From NCBI RefSeq assembly GCF_000832015.1, contig NZ_JXCJ01000001.1, positions 1,651,350 to 1,715,349 of the forward strand: 64,000 nucleotides of DNA. The letters run 5' to 3'. The DNA is from Gilvimarinus agarilyticus. GTDB taxonomy: Bacteria; Pseudomonadota; Gammaproteobacteria; Pseudomonadales; Cellvibrionaceae. Positions 1 through 8,508 of this stretch are shown in pieces. Under the pieces are notes generated by a model. The model was given only the letters and a program-made list of their open reading frames with translations, was not told where the DNA came from and made no database searches. Numbering within the stretch: position 1 is the first letter of the stretch; every line of letters starts with the position of its first letter. The translations under genes and the position numbers were made by a program.

Positions 1-1126
1 GATAACCCACTTTACGTGCAAACTCACCCCACTGTTCGATGTTTTCATCAGCGCTTAAAAAGTCGATGTGATCTACCTGCTGACACAGTTCATCGATTAA
101 CACCTGCATAATGGTGCGCGCATGGGTGGCCCCCAGACAATTGTGCGTGGCAAAACCGAACGCCACGTGTGGGTTGAGCTTGCGATCCAGCACCACCTCG
201 TTGGGGTTTTCAAACACGGTTTCATCGCGGTTGGCTGATGCCCAGCAAAGTGAAATACGGCTGTCGGCCTTAACGGCATGCTCGCACACCTGGGCGTCTT
301 CTGTCGCCACCCGGCCCATGTGGGTCAGGGGCGAGAAATAGCGAATTAACTCTTCGATGGCGCGGGTGCGAATTTCCGGCTCGTCACGCAGGCGCTGTAA
401 GGACTCGGGGTGATCGGCCAGGTACGCCAGCGTATTGGTGACCATGTTTATAACGGTATCGCGGCCGCCGGCAAAGGTGAGGATAATAATGCCTTTGATT
501 TGTTCGCGGGTGAGCCTGGCGCCGTCTACCTCGGCCGCCAGCAAGGTCGAGAACAAATCGTCGCTGGGGCTGGCTTCAGCTTCGTCAATTTTCTGGTCGA
601 TATAATCGTACAGTTGCTGCGCTTTACCGGCATCCAGTGGGTCGTCTTCGCTGCGAAAAACGTGGGTGCCCCAGCTGATAAAGGTTTCGGCTTCCGACTC
701 GGGAGTATTCATTAAGACGGTCAAGGCGTGGGACTGCAACAACAGCGAGAAGCCGTAAATGGCTTCGATACTGTCGCGCTGGTTTACCTCGTTAATTAGT
801 GCGCTGATTTGCTCGCGCAGTTTGTCGCGGTACTCGTCTTGCAACGGGCGCTTAAACCAGGGGTCCAATAGCTCGCGAAAGGCGCCGTGCTTGGGTGGAT
901 CTACCTCAAACGGTATTTGCCGGGTATCACGTATGTTCACCTCGGAAGGCACGACAATACGCCCTGGCGTGGCTTCGGATGAGTAGGTCTTCCAGTTATG
1001 GGCGCATTTACGCACGTCTTTTAAACGTAATACCATTTGTACCGGATCGTCTTGGTCGTCGATTTCACTAACGCCCTGCTCGGTGCGGGCTTGCTTAAAG
1101 GGATCTGGGTGATCTGATGGCTTCAC
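1..1126 (-). CDS. Cytochrome P450, C-terminus cut by window edge (possible 6-O-methyl-galactose demethylase)
   Basis: About 375 codons are visible; the gene starts at a GTG (1126) with GGGAG eight bases upstream and an in-frame TAA two codons before it, so the N-terminus is complete and soluble (no signal or membrane anchor). P450 landmarks are present in order: an I-helix AGGRDT at about 219-224, ExxR at E259-R262, and the haem loop FGFATHNCLG with Cys330. Bacterial soluble P450s are about 400 residues, so only some 25 are missing. Known: P450s of the CYP236 group in marine agar/porphyran degraders oxidatively demethylate 6-O-methyl-D-galactose and release formaldehyde. Inference: the setting among agarases makes that role likely; ferredoxin and reductase partners are not in the window and may lie to the left. 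Confidence 0.85.
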   Translation of the reverse strand, partial: MKPSDHPDPFKQARTEQGVSEIDDQDDPVQMVLRLKDVRKCAHNWKTYSSEATPGRIVVPSEVNIRDTRQIPFEVDPPKHGAFRELLDPWFKRPLQDEYRDKLREQISALINEVNQRDSIEAIYGFSLLLQSHALTVLMNTPESEAETFISWGTHVFRSEDDPLDAGKAQQLYDYIDQKIDEAEASPSDDLFSTLLAAEVDGARLTREQIKGIIILTFAGGRDTVINMVTNTLAYLADHPESLQRLRDEPEIRTRAIEELIRYFSPLTHMGRVATEDAQVCEHAVKADSRISLCWASANRDETVFENPNEVVLDRKLNPHVAFGFATHNCLGATHARTIMQVLIDELCQQVDHIDFLSADENIEQWGEFARKVGY

Positions 1127-1245
1127 GGTTTAGGCTCCCACACGATTATTGCTCTAGCGGTTAATATCATATTGGTGACATGGTATTGCAGTAATTCTGT
1201 GACAAATAGGCGTTCAACGGCAAAAAATATCAAATATGTGCTCTT

Positions 1246-1482
1246 TTAGCCGTGTAGACGATAGTGCTCCAGCATTTGTACCAGCTCGGGTGTAATGCCT
1301 AGGTAAACGGCGACGTGTAGGTATCGCTCTGGCGCCACGCTCGGGTCGTTGTCTGCCATGCGCAAAAGCTCTTGGAGGGATAGTCCCAATTGGGCGCTGA
1401 GGTGTTCGGGCGTCGTGTGTGGTTGTCCCGCCAGGCGGTGTTGCAGCTCGCGGGCGACGCTGAGAATTAAGTCGGGATCCAT
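1246..1482 (-). CDS. Small hypothetical protein, 78 aa
   Basis: A short protein starting MDPDLILSVARELQ. The same frame is open further upstream, but that would run through the agarase terminator hairpin; the ATG at 1482 sits just after the hairpin and has GGTGA five bases upstream, so this start is preferred. The sequence is mostly helical, with a middle part (AQLGLSLQELLRMADNDPSV) that resembles a helix-turn-helix in spacing, but no family is recognised. It lies between the GH86 lipoprotein and the P450 on the same strand, about 120 bases before the P450 start, so it may share a transcript with the P450. It could be a small regulator; function unknown. Confidence 0.45.
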   Translation of the reverse strand: MDPDLILSVARELQHRLAGQPHTTPEHLSAQLGLSLQELLRMADNDPSVAPERYLHVAVYLGITPELVQMLEHYRLHG

Positions 1483-1504
1483 GCCGGTCACCGTTTTATT
1501 GTTA

Positions 1505-1529
1505 TAAAAAAGGCAGCCCGAAGGCTGCC
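1505..1529 (-). terminator. Rho-independent terminator of the GH86 gene
   Basis: On the minus strand GGCAGCC-TTCG-GGCTGCC is a perfect 7-bp stem with a UUCG-type tetraloop, followed by a run of Ts (complement of 1506-1511). It starts nine bases past the GH86 stop codon. Confidence 0.9.
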
Positions 1530-1537
1530 GCAGATTT

Positions 1538-3673
1538 TTATAGCGTGCCGAGTGCTTGCTCTGATTCGTATAGCTCAAGCACGGCCGAACTTACGTGGCC
1601 TCCGTCGTCGCTAAAATTAAGGGTTAAGGTGTTGTCGGCCTGTAAAAGACCCAGTGGGAGCGCGATCTCGAGGGTGCCAAAGAAGCTCTCGCGACCTTTG
1701 CCATCGAGGTACTGGTCGTCGCCGCGGATATCTTCGGGTGCCTGCAGACTCTGACCATTAAAGAGAATGCTGGGTGCTAGCGATAAACCGTGGTCGCGCC
1801 CTACGCTTACCCGCAGTGTCACTTTACCGTTGGCCGGTGGCGTCAAGCCGTTGAACTGAAAGTTGATGTCCTCGCCGCCGCTAATGGCCTGCTTATAGCG
1901 ATCAGCGTAGGCAAAGCGCTTGTCGACGGTGTAGTCGGCGGCGCTATCGTTGACCGTAAAGCTAATAACCATGCTGGCCTCTGGTGCAATGACCATGGTG
2001 TCGGTAAAACTTTCCAGGTTGCTGAGTTCAACCTGCGGCGCACGCTGCTCTTGAGTCGTCGCCTCGTCGCCTAAATACAGGTGCTTAACCGTGATGCTCT
2101 CGGCCTGAGTGTTGTCGGGTAAGTTGACGCTAAAGGCCTGTTCAGTGAAGTCGAGATTGGTAAGCGCCAGGTAGTGAGTGTTGCCATCTGCGTAAGCATC
2201 TACCAATAGGTCCCGGTCAGAGCTGGCCGTGTAAAGGCGCTCGCCTTTAACATCTTTCCAAAGCTCAAAAAAGTCGATTAGCTCTGCGTACACCCATTGT
2301 TCACCGGTTTCGCCTTCCCCCTCTTTTTGCTGACGCATCAGGCGTGAGGGGTAGGGGATATCGGCCGACTTGCGGCCCCATTCGGCTTTAACGGTGAAAA
2401 AAGGTATCGCCATTTCGATTTGATCGGCGCGCTGCATAAATTGCATCATCATAGCGTTGGCCGACTTTACGATTAACCAGTCGCGGTAGGGAACCCAAGG
2501 GCCGTTGTCCAGAGCGTGGGTCTGAGCGCTGTATTCCGAGATCATCAGTGGCTTTACCTCGCCCTCGGTCATCACGCTGTACTGGTTAAGCATGTCGAAG
2601 GTCGCCTCGAGGTTCGAGCCCTTGCGGTAGCGCTTGACCAACGCGCCATTGTCGCCACCGGGGAAGATCGGGAAGTCGTAAAAGTGAAGCGATATAAAGT
2701 CCATGTTCTCGCCGGCGATATCCATAAATAACTTGTCGCGTTCTTCCCAGCGTTGAAAGTCGTCTTTCTCAAAGTCCGGGAAGGCGGCGGTATAACCGCC
2801 CAGTAGCACATCGGGATTGAGCTTGCGCACGGCGTCGGCTACAGCGTTGTGGAACGCAAATATCTTGGCGGGATCTTCGGGGGTCTCGGCGGCGGTCACC
2901 AGATCGTACAGTGGCTCGTTCATCACCTCGACGTATTTAGGCTTAGGTTGGCCCGGCGCGCTTTCACTTTGGCGGAAATAATTAGCCAAAAACAGACCCA
3001 TATAGTCCCCGGTGGCGGTGCCAAAGGGTGCCTCAGCGGTATCGGTTTGAGAGAATGCCCAGCCCTGGCCGGTTAAGGTGCCGTCGGGCCAGTAGGGGTG
3101 CTGCTGTGCCGCCACGACCATTTGACTGTTACGGTGCTCCTGGGCGCGCATCTGAAGGCCTTGCTCGTCGGTGCGGAAGTCGTACCAACCGTTTGCCTCG
3201 CTGCCGATTTGCGCCGCATCGGCCGCGCTCGCGTAACCCGGCCGCGCCGGATCTTCGGCAATTTGCGACAGCTGCCAGGCCATACCGCCGGTATCGCGGC
3301 CAAAGTACACATCGTAGGTTTCAACAAACTCGGGCATTAATGCGCTGCCGCCTACGCTTTCGGCGTTGGTGCCCAACCACCAGTCGTTTTCAGTGTGTGA
3401 GGCGTGCAGGGTAATAAATTTTTCCCGCTCAAAGGTGGTCGAATCGCCAATATGCAGACGGCTGTTCGGGTCGACAAACACCTGGGTATGGCTAACACTT
3501 GAAGAGCTAGAGCTAGAGCTAGAGCTAGAGCTAGAGCTAGAGCTAGAGCTAGAGCTAGAGGCTCCGCCATTATCTGTGTCGTCAGAGTCCGATGAGCCGC
3601 AGGCGGCCAAGGTCAGGCTGCAGGCGATTAACGCGGACAAGTGTAGCCTCTTATTGTAAGGACGGATAAGCAT
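1538..3673 (-). CDS. GH86 beta-agarase/porphyranase-family lipoprotein
   Basis: 711 aa, endo-acting hydrolase of agar-type galactans. It starts with an n-region and a lipobox (LTLAAC, Cys at about 25), so it should be a lipoprotein, probably outer-membrane and surface exposed. A 21-serine linker (about 39-59) follows, then a GH86 catalytic domain to about 600 and a C-terminal beta-sandwich. The clan GH-A glutamates are visible: acid/base E253 in the MNEP motif and nucleophile E380 in ISEYS. There is no carbohydrate-binding module, unlike the second GH86 at 15194. The start has AGAGGT upstream. The gene is divergent from the transporter at 3922; the operator at 3824 lies between them and could serve both. 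Agarase versus porphyranase specificity cannot be told from the sequence. Confidence 0.88.
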   Translation of the reverse strand: MLIRPYNKRLHLSALIACSLTLAACGSSDSDDTDNGGASSSSSSSSSSSSSSSSSSSSSVSHTQVFVDPNSRLHIGDSTTFEREKFITLHASHTENDWWLGTNAESVGGSALMPEFVETYDVYFGRDTGGMAWQLSQIAEDPARPGYASAADAAQIGSEANGWYDFRTDEQGLQMRAQEHRNSQMVVAAQQHPYWPDGTLTGQGWAFSQTDTAEAPFGTATGDYMGLFLANYFRQSESAPGQPKPKYVEVMNEPLYDLVTAAETPEDPAKIFAFHNAVADAVRKLNPDVLLGGYTAAFPDFEKDDFQRWEERDKLFMDIAGENMDFISLHFYDFPIFPGGDNGALVKRYRKGSNLEATFDMLNQYSVMTEGEVKPLMISEYSAQTHALDNGPWVPYRDWLIVKSANAMMMQFMQRADQIEMAIPFFTVKAEWGRKSADIPYPSRLMRQQKEGEGETGEQWVYAELIDFFELWKDVKGERLYTASSDRDLLVDAYADGNTHYLALTNLDFTEQAFSVNLPDNTQAESITVKHLYLGDEATTQEQRAPQVELSNLESFTDTMVIAPEASMVISFTVNDSAADYTVDKRFAYADRYKQAISGGEDINFQFNGLTPPANGKVTLRVSVGRDHGLSLAPSILFNGQSLQAPEDIRGDDQYLDGKGRESFFGTLEIALPLGLLQADNTLTLNFSDDGGHVSSAVLELYESEQALGTL
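3503..3560 (-). repeat. Hexanucleotide microsatellite encoding the poly-Ser linker
   Basis: AGAGCT is repeated about 9.7 times without error over 58 bp on the plus strand; read as coding strand it is alternating AGC and TCT serine codons. Because the unit is 6 bp, slippage would add or remove two serines without a frameshift. Confidence 0.95.
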
Positions 3674-3797
3674 AAATACCTCTTTTTAGATGATCGGCGT
3701 TTGGCGCCAGTGTAGGCTGCGGGCTCACCCGGCAGCTGGTCGGTGAGTGGCTATTCATCAGTTTTATTTTTGATATCAAGCAATGAAAACGATTACT

Positions 3798-3835
3798 TTG
3801 CTAAGATAGTCAGTGTATAGTATATTGTATACAAT
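3798..3835 (+). promoter_or_regulatory. Promoter with overlapping GntR-type operator upstream of the MFS operon
   Basis: A -35 like TTGCTA (3798-3803), 17-bp spacer and -10 TATATT (3821-3826). The perfect palindrome ATTGTATACAAT (3824-3835) overlaps the last three bases of the -10 and is followed after two bases by a near half-site CCAAT. This placement predicts repression. The galE promoter has the same layout. Confidence 0.7.
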
Positions 3836-3921
3836 CGCCAATGCGCGAATGTCAATGACAAGTGTGTGGGCGGTGCCTAGCGTTCACGCGTTACCCATAA
3901 TAATTAGGCTTTGGTGATTTT

Positions 3922-5487
3922 ATGACCTCCTATCAGCTTGCCGCTGTTCGATTTGCCGCTATCGTGGCTTTTGGTGGATTTATTTTTGGCTTGGATGCTG
4001 CGCTTATTTCCGGTGTGGTGCGGGATATCACCGAAGTGTTTGATTTATCGCCGTTTCAGGTGGGGTTGGTGGTGGGCTCGCCCGGTTACGGAGTGTTAAT
4101 CGCACTGTTTATGGCGGGTTACTTGGCCGACAAGCTGGGCCGTAAAAAAACGCTACAGATTATCGCCTCTTTATATGTTGTCTCGGCGGTGGCTTCGGCT
4201 ATTGCCCCTACCTACGAAGCGCTAGTGGCGGCACGATTTTTAGGCGGCCTGGCGTTTACCTCATTATCGTTAGCCTCTATGTATATCGGTGAGATCGCTC
4301 CGCCTAAGGCCCGTGGCAAATTGGTGGCAATGAATCAGATGGCCATTGTGGTGGGGCTCTCGGCGGCTTACCTGTCGGTGTTTGCCGTGCACTGGGTGTC
4401 AGAGTTGAGTGCACCCTGGGTGAGTACATTGCTGATCGATGTTCACACCTGGCGTTGGATGCTGGGGGTTGAGATTCTGCCGGCATTGGCTTGGGTGTTG
4501 TTGTTGTTCTCAATCCCTGAAAGCCCGCGCTGGCTGGTGTTGCGCGGCCGTATTGATGAGGCTGAAGCGGTTATGGCCAAGCTGGTGCCGCCGGCAGAGC
4601 TTGCGATTGAGATGCAGGGTATTCGCGAAAGCTCGACTCACGGTCACAAGGACCACAGTGTGTGGCATCAATTGCAGGATTTGTTTTCACCTCGGGTTCG
4701 AAAAGCGTTGATTGTGGCGGTTGTGATTGCGTTCTTTCAGCAAACCGTGGGCATTAATGCGGTGATGTTTTATGCACCGATTATTTTCGAGCAGGTAGGC
4801 CTTGGTACCAGCGCGGCTTTGTTTAACGGTGTTTATATTGGCTTGATTAGCGTGTTGGCAACCGGTTTGGCACTGGCGCTAATCGATAGATTGGGGCGCC
4901 GGGTACTTATTATTGTGGGCTTAGTGGTGGCGGGTGTGAGCTTGCTCGCCTGTGCCTGGGCGTTTAGCGATGCCACCTACACCTTGAGTGCTGAGTCTTT
5001 GGTGAGTTTAACCGAGCACTTGGATGTTTCGGGTTTGCAGGCGTTGGTCGGGGTGACCTACGACAGTGATCTGAGTTTTAAAGCGGCGCTGATAGAGCAG
5101 TTGGGCCCTAAGGTGGCGCGTGATAACGAGGCGGTGCTATTCCAGTACGCAGCCAGTATGAATGCCTCTGTGATTTTGTTTGGTGTGCTGGCGTTTATTG
5201 CAGCGTTCCAGTTTTCTATTGGCCCGGTGATGTGGGTGTTGTTTTCTGAGTTGTTTCCCATTCATGTACGCAGCGTGGCGATCCCGGCGATGGCGCTGGT
5301 GGCCAGTATTGTGAGTGCCATGGTGCAGCAGCTGTTCCCGATACAGCTTGAAATGATGGGTTCATCCGGCGTGTTCTTTACTTATGGTGTGAGTGCTGTA
5401 CTCGCGTTAATCCTACTCGCTTGGTTAATGCCAGAGACGAAGGGCAAGAGTATTGAAGAGATTGAGCAAATGCTTGCAACTAAATAA
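3922..5487 (+). CDS. Sugar porter family MFS transporter
   Basis: 521 aa, twelve membrane segments, inner membrane. Sugar-porter signatures are visible: DKLGRKK after TM2, PESPRWL in the central loop, RLGRR after TM8, and PETKGKS at the C-terminus. A longer than usual loop sits between TM9 and TM10 (about 350-405). Family members move monosaccharides with H+ or Na+. It is the first gene of the operon that continues with AHG cycloisomerase, so it probably brings in AHG, galactose or a small neoagaro-oligosaccharide; which one cannot be told. Expression is probably controlled by the operator overlapping its -10 box. Confidence 0.88.
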   Translation: MTSYQLAAVRFAAIVAFGGFIFGLDAALISGVVRDITEVFDLSPFQVGLVVGSPGYGVLIALFMAGYLADKLGRKKTLQIIASLYVVSAVASAIAPTYEALVAARFLGGLAFTSLSLASMYIGEIAPPKARGKLVAMNQMAIVVGLSAAYLSVFAVHWVSELSAPWVSTLLIDVHTWRWMLGVEILPALAWVLLLFSIPESPRWLVLRGRIDEAEAVMAKLVPPAELAIEMQGIRESSTHGHKDHSVWHQLQDLFSPRVRKALIVAVVIAFFQQTVGINAVMFYAPIIFEQVGLGTSAALFNGVYIGLISVLATGLALALIDRLGRRVLIIVGLVVAGVSLLACAWAFSDATYTLSAESLVSLTEHLDVSGLQALVGVTYDSDLSFKAALIEQLGPKVARDNEAVLFQYAASMNASVILFGVLAFIAAFQFSIGPVMWVLFSELFPIHVRSVAIPAMALVASIVSAMVQQLFPIQLEMMGSSGVFFTYGVSAVLALILLAWLMPETKGKSIEEIEQMLATK

Positions 5488-5495
5488 CTGTGCAC

Positions 5496-5514
5496 ATTGT
5501 TGACAATCGACAAT
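5496..5514 (+). promoter_or_regulatory. GntR-type operator with three half-sites before the cycloisomerase
   Basis: ATTGT-TG-ACAAT-CG-ACAAT in the 42-72 bp gap between transporter and cycloisomerase. It suggests a second regulated promoter or a roadblock inside the operon. Confidence 0.65.
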
Positions 5515-5559
5515 AGTTGAGGGTAGTCTGTGGGTATTGTGAAAAGTGCAGGTAATTCG

Positions 5560-6708
5560 ATGAAAGATCAGGTAGCGGAACAAACACAGCAAATTGCGAG
5601 TGCAACCCAGACCATTGCTGATGTGAAAATTGAATATTATCGGGTGCCTCTGAAAGAGGTGTTAGCCGATGCGAAGCACGGCACACACACTCACTTTGAG
5701 TTGGTGTTGTGTCGCGTTGTCTGTGACGACGGTGTCGAAGGGGTGGGTTACACCTACACCGGTGGTAGCGGCGGCCGGGCTATTTTCTCGCTACTGGCCG
5801 ACGAACTGGCGCCCATGCTAAGAGGTATGGACGCCACAAAAATTCAGGCTATCTGGGAAAAAATTCAATGGCACCTGCATTACGTAGGGCGTGGTGGCTT
5901 GGTAAGCTTTGCTCAATCTGCGGTAGATATTGCGCTGTGGGATATTCGTTGCAAGCGCCTCAATCAGCCCCTGTGGAAAGTCGCTGGTGGCTTAAGTAAT
6001 AAAACCCGCTGCTACGCAGGTGGTATCGATTTAAACTTTACCCAAGAGAAGCTGCTTGCCAACATTCAGTCTTATCTCGATCGCGGTTTTACGTCCGTCA
6101 AAATTAAAGTGGGTAAAGAGGACTACCGTGAAGACGTCGAACGGGTTCGTGCTGTACGCGAGCTAATCGGCCCGAAGATGACCTTTATGGTAGACGCTAA
6201 TTACTCGATGACCGTCGAGGGGGCCATTCGCTTCTCAAACGCGATTGCCGATCAGGACATTACCTGGTTTGAAGAGCCTACCATTCCCGATGATTATAAA
6301 GGTTATGGGCGCATTGCCGACGCCACCTCGATTGCGCTGGCGATGGGTGAAAACCTGCACACTATCCATGAGTTTACCTATGCTATTGACCAGGCCAAGC
6401 TTGGTTTTGTGCAGCCTGACGCCTCCAACATTGGCGGTATTACCGGTTGGCTTGCTGTAGCTAACTTGGCACAGGCACATAACTTGCCGGTATGCAGTCA
6501 CGGTATGCACGAATTGCACGTATCTTTGATGGCCTCGCAGCCCAACGCCGGGCAGTTAGAGGTTCACTCTTTTCCGATTGACGAGTACACCAAATACCCC
6601 CTTAAGATCGATGCCAATGGTTTGGCGGTAGCTCCCGATGTGCCGGGTACGGGCGTGGTATTTGATGATGAACTGCTAAAAGACTATTTAATTCATTCTT
6701 CTAATTGA
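5560..6708 (+). CDS. 3,6-anhydro-L-galactonate cycloisomerase (enolase superfamily, mandelate racemase subgroup)
   Basis: About 382 aa. Expected reaction: ring opening of 3,6-anhydro-L-galactonate to 2-keto-3-deoxy-L-galactonate. The enolase-superfamily pattern is present: base lysines in KIKVGK, metal ligands in VDAN, FEEP and GEN, and a catalytic His region SHGMHE. The ATG at 5560 has AGGT six bases upstream; a GTG at 5530 with GAGGG upstream is an equally spaced alternative that adds ten residues. Even the short form has an N-terminal tail of about 20 residues before the core strand IADVKIEYY. Position between sugar transporter and two oxidoreductases plus an aldehyde dehydrogenase matches the AHG clusters described for Vibrio and Pseudoalteromonas. 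Confidence 0.85.
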   Translation: MKDQVAEQTQQIASATQTIADVKIEYYRVPLKEVLADAKHGTHTHFELVLCRVVCDDGVEGVGYTYTGGSGGRAIFSLLADELAPMLRGMDATKIQAIWEKIQWHLHYVGRGGLVSFAQSAVDIALWDIRCKRLNQPLWKVAGGLSNKTRCYAGGIDLNFTQEKLLANIQSYLDRGFTSVKIKVGKEDYREDVERVRAVRELIGPKMTFMVDANYSMTVEGAIRFSNAIADQDITWFEEPTIPDDYKGYGRIADATSIALAMGENLHTIHEFTYAIDQAKLGFVQPDASNIGGITGWLAVANLAQAHNLPVCSHGMHELHVSLMASQPNAGQLEVHSFPIDEYTKYPLKIDANGLAVAPDVPGTGVVFDDELLKDYLIHSSN

Positions 6709-6716
6709 GGTTTCGT

Positions 6717-7742
6717 ATGCACGCGGCACGATACACAGGTAATAAAACCTTCGACGTAGTTGAAGGCACGAAAGTGGCGCCCAAAGCGGGTGAGGTCTGC
6801 ATTAAGGTAGGTTTTGCTGGCATCTGCGGCACCGACATGCACATTTATCACGGCGTTATGGACAAGCGTGTCTCTATCCCGCAAACCATTGGCCATGAGA
6901 TGTCTGGCACCGTTGCCGAGGTTGGCGAGGGTGTAACTGACTACCAGCCCGGCGACCGCGTTGTGGTGCGCCCACTGGATTACTGCGGCGAGTGCCCGGC
7001 CTGCGAGGCGGGCCACTCTCATGTTTGTCATAACTTAAATTTTATGGGGGTGGATACCACCGGTGCTTTCCAAAGCTATTGGACGGTTAAATCTCGCACG
7101 CTGCACAAGCTACCCGAAAACGTGAGCTTAAAGCAGGGCGCGTTGGTAGAGCCTCTGTCAGTGGCCTGTCACGATGTATCCCGCGCGGGCCTCAAAGCGG
7201 GTGAAAAAGCTGTGGTGCTGGGCGGCGGCCCCATCGGTCAGCTGATTGCTGCGGTGGCCAAAGGTATTGGCGCCGAGGTGATGGTCTCTGAAGTTAACGC
7301 CGATCGTTTGGCTTTTTCTGAAAAACTAGGCTTTGAGACCGTTGACCCAACCAAACAAGACATTGGAGAAGTGGTTAAAGAGTGGACCAATGGCAAAGGC
7401 GCCGACGTGGTGTTTGAGGTAACAGGTGTGCAGCCTGCGGTGGATACCATGACCGAAATTGCCGCCGTGCGTGGCCGTATTTGTATGGTTGCTATTCACT
7501 CCGAGAAACCACAGGTTAACTTGTTCCACTTTTTCTGGAAGGAGCTAGAGTTAGTGGGTGCACGTGTGTACGAAGCCAAAGATTTTGACCAGGCGATTGA
7601 TTTGATCTCGAGCGGTAAAATCACCATCGATAACTTTATTAGCTCTGTCTCACCGCTGGATAAAATTGGCGATGCCTTTGCCGGTATCGACTTAAACCCG
7701 GCGGGTATGAAAACTCTGATCGACTGTGGAGCGGAACAATGA
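6717..7742 (+). CDS. Zinc-dependent medium-chain dehydrogenase, probable 2-keto-3-deoxy-L-galactonate 5-dehydrogenase
   Basis: 341 aa, cytoplasmic. The zinc sites are visible: catalytic CGTD and GHEMSG, and structural zinc cysteines in CGECPACEAGHSHVC. A nucleotide-binding GGGPIGQL follows at about 175. The family includes threonine and butanediol dehydrogenases. In the known AHG route, ketodeoxygalactonate is oxidised at C5 to 2,5-diketo-3-deoxy-L-galactonate, then reduced with the opposite stereochemistry; this gene fits the first step and the next gene the second. The start follows the cycloisomerase stop by eight bases with GAGG upstream, and its stop overlaps the next ATG (ATGA). The exact substrate is inferred from context. 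Confidence 0.75.
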   Translation: MHAARYTGNKTFDVVEGTKVAPKAGEVCIKVGFAGICGTDMHIYHGVMDKRVSIPQTIGHEMSGTVAEVGEGVTDYQPGDRVVVRPLDYCGECPACEAGHSHVCHNLNFMGVDTTGAFQSYWTVKSRTLHKLPENVSLKQGALVEPLSVACHDVSRAGLKAGEKAVVLGGGPIGQLIAAVAKGIGAEVMVSEVNADRLAFSEKLGFETVDPTKQDIGEVVKEWTNGKGADVVFEVTGVQPAVDTMTEIAAVRGRICMVAIHSEKPQVNLFHFFWKELELVGARVYEAKDFDQAIDLISSGKITIDNFISSVSPLDKIGDAFAGIDLNPAGMKTLIDCGAEQ

Positions 7743-8503
7743 ACGACTATTTTGATTTAAGCGGTAAAGTCGCTCTGGTAACCGGTTGTAAGCGCGGCAT
7801 TGGGCGCGCCATGGCCGTGGCCCTAGCCGAAGCAGGCGCTGATGTGATCGGCGTGTCGGCCTCACTTGAGTTGCAAGGCTCTGAAGTGTCTAAAGATGTA
7901 GAAAAGGCTGGCCGTAAGTTCTCGGCCTACCAGTGCGATTTTTCAAATCGTAACAACCTGAATAATTTTATTACACAGGTTAAAGCTGACCATCCGAAAA
8001 TAGATATTCTAGTCAATAATGCCGGCACGATTAAACGTGCCCCAGCGGCCGAGCACGGCGACGATATCTGGGATGAGGTAATTGAAGTTAACCTTAATTC
8101 ACAGTTTATTTTGAGCCGTGAAATTGGCAAAACAATGGTCGAGCGTGGCAGCGGTAAAATTATCTTTACCGCCTCACTCTTGACCTTTCAAGGCGGTATT
8201 ACCGTGCCGGGTTATGCGGCCAGCAAGGGTGCCATTGGCCAGTTGGCTAAAGCCTTGTCAAACGAATGGGCACCTAAAGGCATCAATGTAAATGCCATTG
8301 CACCTGGCTACATTGCCACGGATAACACCCAGGCATTGCGCGATGACAAAGATCGCTCAAAAGCTATTTTGGAGCGGATTCCGCAAGGCCGCTGGGGTAC
8401 TCCGGATGACTTTAAAGGCCCCACTGTGTTCTTGGCCTCTAAAGCATCTGACTATATGAATGGCAGCGTCGTGTTGGTAGACGGCGGTTGGATGGGACGG
8501 TAA
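7739..8503 (+). CDS. KduD-like short-chain dehydrogenase, probable 2,5-diketo-3-deoxy-L-galactonate 5-reductase
   Basis: 254 aa, classical SDR: NAD-binding TGCKRGIG near residue 16, NNAG at about 95, catalytic Ser in TASLL and the YAASK pair. The C-terminal VDGGWMGR is typical of 2-deoxy-D-gluconate 3-dehydrogenase/KduD proteins. In the AHG pathway it would make 2-keto-3-deoxy-D-gluconate (KDG), which joins the kinase and aldolase encoded elsewhere in the window. The start overlaps the stop of the preceding dehydrogenase by four bases, so the two are probably translationally coupled, which agrees with consecutive reactions. Confidence 0.8.
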   Translation: MNDYFDLSGKVALVTGCKRGIGRAMAVALAEAGADVIGVSASLELQGSEVSKDVEKAGRKFSAYQCDFSNRNNLNNFITQVKADHPKIDILVNNAGTIKRAPAAEHGDDIWDEVIEVNLNSQFILSREIGKTMVERGSGKIIFTASLLTFQGGITVPGYAASKGAIGQLAKALSNEWAPKGINVNAIAPGYIATDNTQALRDDKDRSKAILERIPQGRWGTPDDFKGPTVFLASKASDYMNGSVVLVDGGWMGR

Positions 8504-8508
8504 GCGTC

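Noticed and set aside
1246..1578. The longer 110-codon version of the small gene.
   Set aside because: It would start inside the GH86 coding region and run through the GH86 terminator hairpin.
3352..3659. Reading frames across the serine repeat giving Leu-Ala or Leu-Glu repeats.
   Set aside because: These are only other frames of the hexamer repeat; the lipoprotein frame has signal, lipobox and catalytic domain.
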